DNA of 23,864 bases, from the NCBI RefSeq assembly GCF_002364335.1, contig NZ_DEXW01000060.1:864-24727 (forward strand), given 5' to 3'. Positions within the stretch are counted from its first letter, which is position 1; every line of letters starts with the position of its first letter. The notes beneath the pieces were generated by a model that was given only the letters and a program-made list of their open reading frames with translations, did no database searches and was not told the origin of the DNA. The stretch comes from Winogradskyella sp. UBA3174. GTDB taxonomy: Bacteria > Bacteroidota > Bacteroidia > Flavobacteriales > Flavobacteriaceae. The position numbers and the translations under genes are program-made. This document shows positions 15,582 to 23,440 of the stretch, piece by piece.

Positions 15582-16589
15582 ATGATGAATATTAAATCTT
15601 ATCTAAAAAAAATAGTCATACTTAGTTGTATCGTTTCAGGCGTTTCTTCTTGTACTACAGATGATATATCACCAGCATTAGAACTATCGGTCGATGAGAC
15701 AAACTTAAGTGAAGACAATGGTGTTATCACTTTAACTGCCACATTAAATGCACCAGCTACAGAACAACTGATAATTCCAATATCAATTTCTGACTCAAGT
15801 ACAGCAACTGAGTCAAGCGATTATACCTCTAGTGCTACTGCAATAACAATTAGTAGTGGAAGTAGTTCTGGCAGTATAACATTTACAGGATTACAAGACA
15901 CAAATGTTGAAGGTGTCGAAACCCTTATTTTAAATGTGTCGAATGCTCAAAATGTAATATTACTTTCGGATACAGAAATTATAATTTCCATTTTAGATGA
16001 TGATTCAGATTCTGATGGAGATGGTGTTTTAGATGCCAATGATAATTGCCCAAATGAGGCAGGTGAGATTTCTAATAATGGGTGTCCGTTTCTAGGTTTC
16101 CTAATTAATGAAGTTTTATATGATCCTGAAGCTGGTCTACTAGGTGACGCAAATGGAGATGGAACTAGAGATGCGAATGAAGACGAATTTATTGAGTTCT
16201 TTAACTCGGGTCCAGAATTAGACTTAAGTGGTTATACTATATCTGATGCCTCATCAGTAAGACATACATTCCCTACTGGTACAATTATTCCTATAAACGG
16301 TGTTTTAGTCGTATTTGGTGGTGGCATACCAACTGGAAGTTTTGGTGGTGCTTTAGTTCAAACAGCGTCAGAAGGTCAAATAAACATGTCTAATTCAGGA
16401 GATTTAGTTACACTTGCTGATCCTTCAGGTAATGTTATACTAACGTTCGATGTAGAACCATTATCTAATAATCCAAACGAATCCTACACTAGGAACCCTG
16501 ATCTTACAGGAGATTTTGTACAACATACTCAGGCTGTCGAAGGAGTGTTATTTTCACCAGGAACACAAATTGATGGATCTTCATTTTAA
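15582..16589 (+). CDS. Lipoprotein with Calx-beta, TSP3-like and lamin-tail domains
   Basis: About 335 residues from the ATG at 15582 (a second ATG follows at once). A TTG at 15558 is in frame but lies in the -7 box, so it cannot be the start. The signal MNIKSYLKKIVILSCIVSG ends in a lipobox VSSC with TTDD after it, close to a surface-export signal. Domains in order: Calx-beta-like (LELSVDETNLSEDNGVITLT to EGVETLILNVSN), a calcium-binding thrombospondin type-3 repeat (DSDGDGVLDANDNCP), and a lamin-tail domain (FLINEVLYDPEAG, GDANGDGTRDANEDEFIEFF, LDLSGYTISD). It is clearly related to the partial protein at 23441. First gene of a likely operon; 18 bases before dcuC-type gene. Probably surface capture or scaffold; no catalytic motif. 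Confidence 0.85.
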   Translation: MMNIKSYLKKIVILSCIVSGVSSCTTDDISPALELSVDETNLSEDNGVITLTATLNAPATEQLIIPISISDSSTATESSDYTSSATAITISSGSSSGSITFTGLQDTNVEGVETLILNVSNAQNVILLSDTEIIISILDDDSDSDGDGVLDANDNCPNEAGEISNNGCPFLGFLINEVLYDPEAGLLGDANGDGTRDANEDEFIEFFNSGPELDLSGYTISDASSVRHTFPTGTIIPINGVLVVFGGGIPTGSFGGALVQTASEGQINMSNSGDLVTLADPSGNVILTFDVEPLSNNPNESYTRNPDLTGDFVQHTQAVEGVLFSPGTQIDGSSF

Positions 16590-16607
16590 ACGTTTTAAAA
16601 ATAATTA

Positions 16608-17969
16608 ATGAGCTATTTAGGGCCTATAATATCGTTGGTATTTGTAGTTATTGCTGGAAGACTTTTATTAAAAAAGTATAATCCACATGCAGTATTATTA
16701 GTTTCTGGATTATTAATGCTAATTGTGGCGCAACTGCTAAATTATAATTTACCAGCACTTAAAGATCCTACAGGCTTTTCCGGGTTTGATTTGTTTAAAT
16801 ATATTAAAGAGTCGTTTAGTAAGACTAACGCAGGTGTTGGTCTAATGATTATGGCTATTGGTGGTTTTGTTGCTTACATAGATCATGTAGGAGCCTCAAA
16901 TGCCCTCGTATCTGTAGCAATGAAACCTTTAAAATTCTTTAAAAAGAAACCTTATATAGCCGCTTCATTAGTAATTCCTATTGGTCAATTATTATTTGCA
17001 GCAATTCCTTCAGCCGCAGGTTTGGGTTTACTATTAATGGCGTCATTATTTCCAATTTTAGTGAATTTAGGCGTAAGTAGATTATCTGCGGTATCTGTTA
17101 TTACGGCAACTACAGCATTTGGTGTTGGACCGGCATCTGCAATTACTGCTAGTGCTACAAGTATTGCAGGTATAGATACTATCGTATTCTTTTTAAATTA
17201 TCAAATCCCACTAATATGGCCTCTGAGTATCGTTATGATGATTACCTATTATATTGTAAATCGTTATTACGATAAGAAGAATGGTTTTGAAAAAGAAGTC
17301 CATAAAACAGAAGAAAAGGAACTAAAGGCGCCGTTGATCTATGCTATAATTCCAATATTGCCAATTGTACTTTTAATTGTGTTTTCAGAGATATTTAGTC
17401 TTTTTAGCGTACCGATTTCAATAGACACCACAACGGCAATGTTTATTAGTCTATTTATCGCATTGATTTGTGAGTTTATTAGAACAAAAAATATAAAACA
17501 AGTTTTTGATTCCCTAAAAATCTTTTGGAATGGCATGGGAAATATTTTTAAAACCGTAGTGACCTTAATTATAACTGCTGATATTTTTGCAAAAGGACTT
17601 ATTAGTCTTGGATTTATTGATGGTCTCTTAGATTTAGCTCAGAATTTAGGTTTTGGAGCCATTGGTATCGGAGTGGTGATGACCATTATGATTTTTCTAG
17701 CTTCTATGCTTATGGGTAGTGGTAATGCATCGTTTTTTGCATTTGGTCCCTTAGTCCCAAAAATAGCAAAGACTTTAGGTGTAGAAAGCACTTCCATTAT
17801 TTTACCAATGCAGTTATCTGCATCCATGGGAAGAACTGTTTCGCCAATTGCCGGTGTTATCATTGCCACCGCAGAAATTGCAAAAGTGTCTACAATATCC
17901 ATAGTAAAAAGAAATATTATTCCTTTAGTAGTCGCCTTATTGGTAATGCTACTTTATCATTTTATATAA
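16608..17969 (+). CDS. DcuC-family C4-dicarboxylate transporter
   Basis: A 453-residue inner-membrane protein with about 12 hydrophobic segments. It aligns with E. coli DcuC by eye throughout: AVLLVSGLLMLIVAQL, VGLMIMAIGGFVAYIDHVGA, AAGLGLLLMASLFPILVNLGVS, MGSGNASFFAFGPLVPKIAK and SASMGRTVSPIAGVIIATA near the end. Family members carry fumarate, succinate, malate or aspartate. Next to an isoaspartyl-dipeptidase-like gene (4-base gap), the substrate may be aspartate, a C4 acid, or a beta-aspartyl dipeptide. Also distantly like YfcC/YjiG-type carriers. Second gene of the operon. Confidence 0.88.
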   Translation: MSYLGPIISLVFVVIAGRLLLKKYNPHAVLLVSGLLMLIVAQLLNYNLPALKDPTGFSGFDLFKYIKESFSKTNAGVGLMIMAIGGFVAYIDHVGASNALVSVAMKPLKFFKKKPYIAASLVIPIGQLLFAAIPSAAGLGLLLMASLFPILVNLGVSRLSAVSVITATTAFGVGPASAITASATSIAGIDTIVFFLNYQIPLIWPLSIVMMITYYIVNRYYDKKNGFEKEVHKTEEKELKAPLIYAIIPILPIVLLIVFSEIFSLFSVPISIDTTTAMFISLFIALICEFIRTKNIKQVFDSLKIFWNGMGNIFKTVVTLIITADIFAKGLISLGFIDGLLDLAQNLGFGAIGIGVVMTIMIFLASMLMGSGNASFFAFGPLVPKIAKTLGVESTSIILPMQLSASMGRTVSPIAGVIIATAEIAKVSTISIVKRNIIPLVVALLVMLLYHFI

Positions 17970-17973
17970 CGCT

Positions 17974-19116
17974 ATGCTTAAACTAATAAAAAACACAGAA
18001 TTATACGCACCTAAATATTTAGGTAAAAAAGATTTACTTCTTGCTGACCAAAAAATAATAGCTATCGCTGATAATTTAGATCAATTTAAAAATGACGCTA
18101 TAGTTTGGGATGCTAAAGGTAAAATTACAACCCCTGGCCTTATAGATCAGCACATCCATGTTATTGGTGCTGGTGGAAAGGATGGCTTTGCATCTATGAC
18201 ACCAGAAATTAATATGAGTGAACTCATAGCCTGCGGAACAACAACCGTATCAAGTTTGCTTGGTACAGATGGAAGAGCCCGAAATATAAGATCGCTTTAC
18301 AGTAAAGTCAAAGCTTTAAATCAAGATGGAATTTCTGCTTTTATGCTTTGCGGTTATTACGGAGTAGATTCAGTAACTATTACAGAGAGTATCCAATCCG
18401 ATATGATTTTTATCGATAAAGTTTTAGGCTGTAAAATTGCGATTAGCGATATAAGATCGTCCTATCCAACTGCTTTAGATTTGCTTAGAAAACTAAGAGA
18501 TGTAAAGGTTGGTGGTATGATAGGGAATAAAAAAGGGATTCTACATATTCACCTTGGAAACTTAGACACTAAAATGGATGTGCTATTTGAGTTGGTTCAA
18601 AAATACCAATTCCCAATAGAGCATATCTCACCAACACATGTTGGCAGAACCAAAGCCCTTTTTGACCAAGCGATAGAATTTGCAAAACTTGGAGGCATTA
18701 TTGATATCACAACAGGCGCATCACAATATACAGCACCCTATAAATCCGTTTTATATGCGTTAGAACAAGGTGTAGATATGGATTACATGACCTTTAGTTC
18801 TGATGGGCATGCAGGCTTGACAAAATTTGATGATAGCGGAAACGCTATAGGTGTGCGTGTCGCTCCTTTTGATAAAAATTTAGAAGGCGTTGTTTTGTTA
18901 ATTAAAGAAGGAAATGTACCTATAGAAGACGCTTTCAAGTTAATTACCACAAATCCGGCTAGAAATTTAGGTTTGAAACATAAAGGCCAAATAGAAGTTG
19001 GGTTTGACGCAGATATTTGTTGCTTTACAGAAGATCTTAAACTAACAGATGTCTTTGCAAAAGGACAGCACATGATGGATAATGGAACCCTTATTGTAAA
19101 AGGAAATTTTGAATAA
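17974..19116 (+). CDS. iadA: Isoaspartyl dipeptidase-like amidohydrolase (IadA family)
   Basis: A 380-residue cytoplasmic binuclear zinc amidohydrolase of the isoaspartyl (beta-aspartyl) dipeptidase family. Metal ligands by comparison with E. coli IadA: His60 and His62 (DQHIHV), carboxylated Lys154 (GCKIAISD), His193 (HIHLGN), His222 (PTHVGR), and catalytic Asp277 (SSDGHA). Tyr129, Arg161 and Arg225 match residues that position the substrate. Two substrate-pocket positions differ: E. coli Glu77, which binds the free alpha-amino group, is Lys69 here (GAGGKDG), and Ser289 is Gly281. So the reaction is probably cleavage of a beta-aspartyl-type amide, but specificity may be changed. Lies four bases after the DcuC-type carrier and before a porin. 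Confidence 0.88.
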   Translation: MLKLIKNTELYAPKYLGKKDLLLADQKIIAIADNLDQFKNDAIVWDAKGKITTPGLIDQHIHVIGAGGKDGFASMTPEINMSELIACGTTTVSSLLGTDGRARNIRSLYSKVKALNQDGISAFMLCGYYGVDSVTITESIQSDMIFIDKVLGCKIAISDIRSSYPTALDLLRKLRDVKVGGMIGNKKGILHIHLGNLDTKMDVLFELVQKYQFPIEHISPTHVGRTKALFDQAIEFAKLGGIIDITTGASQYTAPYKSVLYALEQGVDMDYMTFSSDGHAGLTKFDDSGNAIGVRVAPFDKNLEGVVLLIKEGNVPIEDAFKLITTNPARNLGLKHKGQIEVGFDADICCFTEDLKLTDVFAKGQHMMDNGTLIVKGNFE

Positions 19117-19135
19117 TAGTATTAATTATAAAAGT

Positions 19136-20443
19136 ATGAAGGTTATTAAAATAACTAGTCTTTGTGTCTTTATGTTTTTAGGCCTGGTCGCAAGGGCACA
19201 AGATGTAAATCTAGACACTTATAAATTTGGCGAAGGACTAAATTTCAGTACTGATGATGGTTATAAATTGAAAATAACTGGGTTTTTACAGCCATATATG
19301 GATAGTAAAACCTATACAGAAGTGGACGAAAATAGTAGTCAAAACCGTTTTAGAATGCGTCGAATTCGTTTGCGTTTAGAGGGCAATCTAAAAGATGAAC
19401 GTTTTAAATATAGATTCGCTTTCGATTTGAGTGGAACGTCAGAAGCAGGAGATACAGAGACAAGTGAATATCTTCTGGATGCCTATGTGTCTTATGATAT
19501 AACCAGCCGCATTAAAGCGACCTTTGGTCAGCGTTCTACGTTCACTGATAATCGTGAACTGTTTATGGCATCAAACACACTTCAACTCGTAGAGCGAAGT
19601 CGTTTAACCTCTGCCTTTGCAGCCATAAGGGAATTTGGTTTATTTCTTCAAGGAAATTTTAAAACAGGAAAAGGCTCTTACATAAAGCCTTATTTTGTAC
19701 TTACAAATGGTGACGGTCTCAATGCTATAGGAAAAGACAGAGGTGGATTAAAAATTGGAGGAAGAATCGATTATTTACCTTTTGGACTTTTTACAAATAA
19801 AGGGCAGTTTAAACAAGCTGATGTCATGAGAGAAACGGCACCAAAATTAGTAATAGGTGCCAACTTTAGTCATAATAATGGAATGAGCAGTCGTCGCGGT
19901 CGCGCAAATGGCACCATTCTTTATTTAGATGCTAATGACGAAGAATCATTACCAGATTACACAAAATATGGTATCGATTTTCTTTTCAAATTTAAAGGTT
20001 TCTCAGCTCTTGGTGAATTTGTAAAAACAACAGCAATCGTTCCAGAAGATATTACACAACGTATTAGAAATAATGGGACAACATCAACCAATTTTGAGGT
20101 TAATGGCATTCAAGATGTGGACAGTTATGTGAGAGGTCGGATGATGCTAGGTGAAGCTTACAATATTCAAGCGGGTTATTTATTTAAAAATGGAATATCA
20201 ATAGATGGGCGTTATACACGTCTTAATGCAGATGAAAACTCCTTTTTAAATAATGCCACATTTTACAACAGACCTAATTATTATACCATTGGTATTAGTA
20301 AGTATTTATCGCGAAGTTATGGTGCTAAAATTCAAGCAGATTGGACTTACATAGACGGTAGCCAAGGTATAAATGACAACAATAGTATGCCTATTCCGGG
20401 AAACGAACACTTACTTAGAATAATGTTAACATTTGCATTTTAA
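19136..20443 (+). CDS. OprO/OprP-family porin, first copy
   Basis: A 435-residue outer-membrane protein. Start is ATG at 19136; an upstream in-frame TTG at 19109 is inside the previous gene and would spoil the signal peptide MKVIKITSLCVFMFLGLVARA. The mature part begins DVNLDTYKFGEGLNFST and has the phosphate-selective-porin pattern: FRMRRIRLRLEGNLKDERFKYRFAFDLSG, TFGQRSTFTDNRELF, REFGLFLQG, GLKIGGRIDYLPFG, amphipathic strands and a terminal Phe for Bam insertion. Despite the family name, bacteroidete members serve varied anions or peptides. A second, related porin lies at 22166. Position after the dipeptidase gene (19 bases) suggests entry of the locus substrate. Confidence 0.87.
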   Translation: MKVIKITSLCVFMFLGLVARAQDVNLDTYKFGEGLNFSTDDGYKLKITGFLQPYMDSKTYTEVDENSSQNRFRMRRIRLRLEGNLKDERFKYRFAFDLSGTSEAGDTETSEYLLDAYVSYDITSRIKATFGQRSTFTDNRELFMASNTLQLVERSRLTSAFAAIREFGLFLQGNFKTGKGSYIKPYFVLTNGDGLNAIGKDRGGLKIGGRIDYLPFGLFTNKGQFKQADVMRETAPKLVIGANFSHNNGMSSRRGRANGTILYLDANDEESLPDYTKYGIDFLFKFKGFSALGEFVKTTAIVPEDITQRIRNNGTTSTNFEVNGIQDVDSYVRGRMMLGEAYNIQAGYLFKNGISIDGRYTRLNADENSFLNNATFYNRPNYYTIGISKYLSRSYGAKIQADWTYIDGSQGINDNNSMPIPGNEHLLRIMLTFAF

Positions 20444-20444
20444 G

Positions 20445-21980
20445 ATGGTACGTAAACTAATTTTTATACTCGTCCTTTTCAGTTCAGCAGTGGCTTTTGC
20501 CCAGCTAAATCCGCAATCTAAAAAAATAACTAAAACCTTTTTTCCTGATTACGACGCTTTAGAGGATATAACACCAGCACTTGAAAAAAAGAAAGGCTAC
20601 ACAGATTACGAAGAATTAATCTCTTTTCTGAATGCCTTGGTTGCGGAGCACCCAGACTTGATAAAACTGAGTTTTATTGGCGAAAGCCAAAAAGGAAAGC
20701 AGATTCCTCTCGTACGTTTAACCGCATCAAATTCAAAAGAAAAAATTAAAGTTTGGATGCAAGGAGGTTTGCATGGCAACGAGCCTGCAAGTACAGAAGG
20801 CATGCTCTATTTACTGCACCAACTATTAAACAACTCAAAGTATGTACAGCTTTTAAACGCTATAGATTTAGCTATAATCCCAATGGCAAATATAGACGGT
20901 TACGAAAAGCAAGATCGCTATGCTGCAAATGGCCTAGACCTTAATAGAGATCAAACAAAATTAATGGCCCCAGAGAGTGTCTATTTAAAGCAAACATTCT
21001 CAGATTTTAGTCCAGAAGTAGCCTTAGATTTTCATGAATATCGACCTTACAGAAAAGACTTTGCACAATTAGGAGCTTTTGGAATTACCTCACTTTATGA
21101 TGCGATGTTTTTGTATAGTGGCAATTTAAATGTTCCTGAAAACCTTAGGATCTTAACAGATACACTTTTTGTTGAAAATGCAAGAAAGACGCTTGATGAG
21201 AACATGCTAAAACATCATGACTATATTTCTACTAGAAAATTTGGTGGTGAAATTCATTTTAATCAAGGTTCCGTAAGCTCCCGCTCAAGTGCCACAAATT
21301 ATGCGCTAACAAATACAATATCGACCTTGTTAGAGATTAGAGGCGTTGGTATTGGCAGAACCTCTTTTAAAAGACGAATGCATACAACATTTATAATTGC
21401 CATCTCTTATTTGGAAACTGCAAGCCAAAATATTCAGCTTGTAAAACAAGAAATTAGTAAGGCATCAGAGCAACAAAATGATGTGGTGGTTACAAGTGCT
21501 AGAACTGTTGAAAAAGGGACTATACAAACTATAGATTTAGATGCTAATGCGATTATTGATTTAGACGTCACCATAAGAGATGCACTAAGATCAAAACCAA
21601 AATTGGTCAGAAAAAGACCTGCAGCTTATATCATTGATGCAAATCAAAAAGAGATTATAGAAAAACTAAAAATTCTCGGTGCAAAAATTGACATCTTAGA
21701 AAATGATAATGAAATTGAAGTTGAAACCTATAGGGTTTCAGAATATAAAAGAGACACAAAAAAATATGAAAAAATAAAACTTCAAACGGTAGAAACTACA
21801 ATTGAAACTAAAAAGATTCTATTCCCAAAGGGCACTTATAAAGTGAATTTAAATCAAAGAAAAGCAAATATAATTCTCGAGGTTTTAGAACCAGAGGCAC
21901 CAAATAGTTTTGTGTCGTTTGGTGTCCTAGAAACTGAAAAAGGAAAGGTATTACCAATTTATAGAATAACGAACGAATAA
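20445..21980 (+). CDS. Secreted M14-family zinc carboxypeptidase
   Basis: A 511-residue exported metallopeptidase. Signal peptide MVRKLIFILVLFSSAVAFA then QLNPQ. M14 motifs: zinc ligands His110 and Glu113 in GGLHGNEPAS, Arg168 in LDLNRDQ, third zinc ligand His197 in LDFHEY, and likely catalytic Glu297 in TLLEIRGVGIGR. The C-terminal 170 residues (after about 340) are a Bacteroidota-type beta-rich extension. It should remove C-terminal residues or acyl groups from peptides in the periplasm or outside. Start is ATG one base after the porin stop; an earlier in-frame TTG (20433) lies inside that porin gene. It is flanked by two porins, so coupled trimming and uptake is plausible. Substrate is not readable. 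Confidence 0.9.
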   Translation: MVRKLIFILVLFSSAVAFAQLNPQSKKITKTFFPDYDALEDITPALEKKKGYTDYEELISFLNALVAEHPDLIKLSFIGESQKGKQIPLVRLTASNSKEKIKVWMQGGLHGNEPASTEGMLYLLHQLLNNSKYVQLLNAIDLAIIPMANIDGYEKQDRYAANGLDLNRDQTKLMAPESVYLKQTFSDFSPEVALDFHEYRPYRKDFAQLGAFGITSLYDAMFLYSGNLNVPENLRILTDTLFVENARKTLDENMLKHHDYISTRKFGGEIHFNQGSVSSRSSATNYALTNTISTLLEIRGVGIGRTSFKRRMHTTFIIAISYLETASQNIQLVKQEISKASEQQNDVVVTSARTVEKGTIQTIDLDANAIIDLDVTIRDALRSKPKLVRKRPAAYIIDANQKEIIEKLKILGAKIDILENDNEIEVETYRVSEYKRDTKKYEKIKLQTVETTIETKKILFPKGTYKVNLNQRKANIILEVLEPEAPNSFVSFGVLETEKGKVLPIYRITNE

Positions 21981-22002
21981 AATAATACCAGATGCGATGC
22001 GC

Positions 22003-22020
22003 AAATACTATTTAGTATTT
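22003..22020. repeat. AT-rich perfect palindrome in the gap before the second porin
   Basis: AAATACTA-TT-TAGTATTT, an 8-base perfect inverted repeat, lies 22 bases after the M14 peptidase stop and directly before the first copy of the 59-base repeat. It could be a weak terminator or regulator site; it has no GC stem or T tract, so a terminator call is not supported. Confidence 0.4.
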
Positions 22021-22169
22021 AAAATAATGAATTGCGAACTGCATTTGACAATTGAACAACAATAAATAAGAACAAATGACCCGAGCAAGAGATTATTTTC
22101 CCATTCAAAAAAAATAATGAATTGCGAACTGCATTTGACAATTGAACAACAATAAATAAGAACAAATGA
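22021..22169. repeat. 59-base direct repeat forming a duplicated leader of the second porin gene
   Basis: Bases 22021-22079 and 22111-22169 are identical over 59 positions, 90 apart. The copies end in the ATG of the porin gene (22166); the first copy ends in an ATG at 22076 that opens only a 13-codon frame (MTRARDYFPIQKK). The 31 bases between have no match. The gap of 185 bases before the porin is otherwise unexplained. It may be the scar of a partial tandem duplication or of a lost gene copy. Confidence 0.9.
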
Positions 22170-23389
22170 AAAAAGTAGCATTACTCACCGTGTTTTTCTG
22201 TATGACCATACTGATCAATGCTCAAGAAAGCGAAGATAAAAATGTAGCAAGCTTTAATCTTGGTAGTGGATTGAATTTTTCTTTTAATGAAGGAAATTAT
22301 CAGTTTAATTTTGGAGGATTTGTGACACCGACTTATAGTTACAGTAAGGTTTCAGGTAGGGATGGTGAAAACACATTTAACGCCAGAAACGCCTTCTTAA
22401 TACTAAGCGGAAAAGCAGTTAAAGAAAAGGTAAGCTTTTTAGTTCAAACCGATTACAGCCAGACACAACCCTTATTAGATGCATGGTTAGCCTACCATCC
22501 TACAGAAAATATTACGATAACTTTTGGTCAAAAGCAAACCTTTGTAAACAATCGTGAAATGACCTATAGAGAAGACAGACTACAATTTACCGATCGTAGT
22601 TTGTTAAGTCAGAACTTAAGTAATACAGGTCGTGAATTTGGTGTGTTTGTAGAAACAAAATTTAAAATTGGGGGTCAATTTGGTATTGCACCAATGGCTG
22701 CTGTAACTTCAGGTGACGGTCGAAATTCATTTGGAAGCGATTCTCGTGACACTGATCTAGGAGGTCTAAAAATTGGTGGACGCTTAGATTTATATCCATT
22801 AGGCTATTTCACAGAAGGCAATGATTTATTTAGTGCAGATTTAGCGCACGAAGAAACATTAAAATTTGTTATTGGCGCAGCGGCAAGTAAAAACACAGGA
22901 GCAAGTAATGCCAATGGTGAAGGGCATGGTGATTTCTTTTTATATAATGCAAATGGAAATGATAATTTCCCAGATTACTCACAGGTGTATATAGATCTAT
23001 TATTAAAATATAAAGGCTTTTCCTTTTTAGCTGAATATGCTAATGCAAGCGCAGAAGGTTTAGATTTAGTTTATACCGATGAAGCCGCAACACAAATTTT
23101 AGCACCACAACAAATAAGCGAATTCTTAGTATTAGGAGATAGCTATAATTTACAAACAGGTTACGTTACTAAAAGTGGATTTGGTTTTGATTTGAGATAC
23201 GAAAGTGCTACTCCAGAATTTGAATCTAACCTAAATTCTTTACTAACAGACTATAGCAGTTATACTCTAGGTCTAACTAAATATTTCGATAATAATAATT
23301 TAAAAATGCAGGCATCAGTAAGTAGCATAGATTTTACTAACGGAAGTAACCAAACTATTGCTGAGTTTTTAGTTCAAATTGTATTTTAA
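22166..23389 (+). CDS. OprO/OprP-family porin, second copy
   Basis: A 407-residue outer-membrane protein, paralogous to the one at 19136. Signal peptide MKKVALLTVFFCMTILINA then QESED. Shared blocks include TFGQKQTFVNNREMTYREDR (compare TFGQRSTFTDNREL), REFGVFVETKF, GLKIGGRLDLYPLG, DLLLKYKGFSFLAEYA and a terminal Phe. It may widen the range of substrates entering the periplasm. Its start lies in the second copy of a 59-base direct repeat, 185 bases after the M14 peptidase, so it may have its own promoter. The start is supported by the signal peptide. Confidence 0.88.
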   Translation: MKKVALLTVFFCMTILINAQESEDKNVASFNLGSGLNFSFNEGNYQFNFGGFVTPTYSYSKVSGRDGENTFNARNAFLILSGKAVKEKVSFLVQTDYSQTQPLLDAWLAYHPTENITITFGQKQTFVNNREMTYREDRLQFTDRSLLSQNLSNTGREFGVFVETKFKIGGQFGIAPMAAVTSGDGRNSFGSDSRDTDLGGLKIGGRLDLYPLGYFTEGNDLFSADLAHEETLKFVIGAAASKNTGASNANGEGHGDFFLYNANGNDNFPDYSQVYIDLLLKYKGFSFLAEYANASAEGLDLVYTDEAATQILAPQQISEFLVLGDSYNLQTGYVTKSGFGFDLRYESATPEFESNLNSLLTDYSSYTLGLTKYFDNNNLKMQASVSSIDFTNGSNQTIAEFLVQIVF

Positions 23390-23440
23390 TAAAACAAATA
23401 TTAAGTCTATATAAAAATCCAACCATTAAAATTTGAGAGA

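Noticed and set aside
22076..22117. A 13-codon frame (MTRARDYFPIQKK) after the first copy of the 59-base repeat, as a possible leader peptide
   Set aside because: Nothing supports translation beyond the duplicated start region; it is better explained as a by-product of the duplication.
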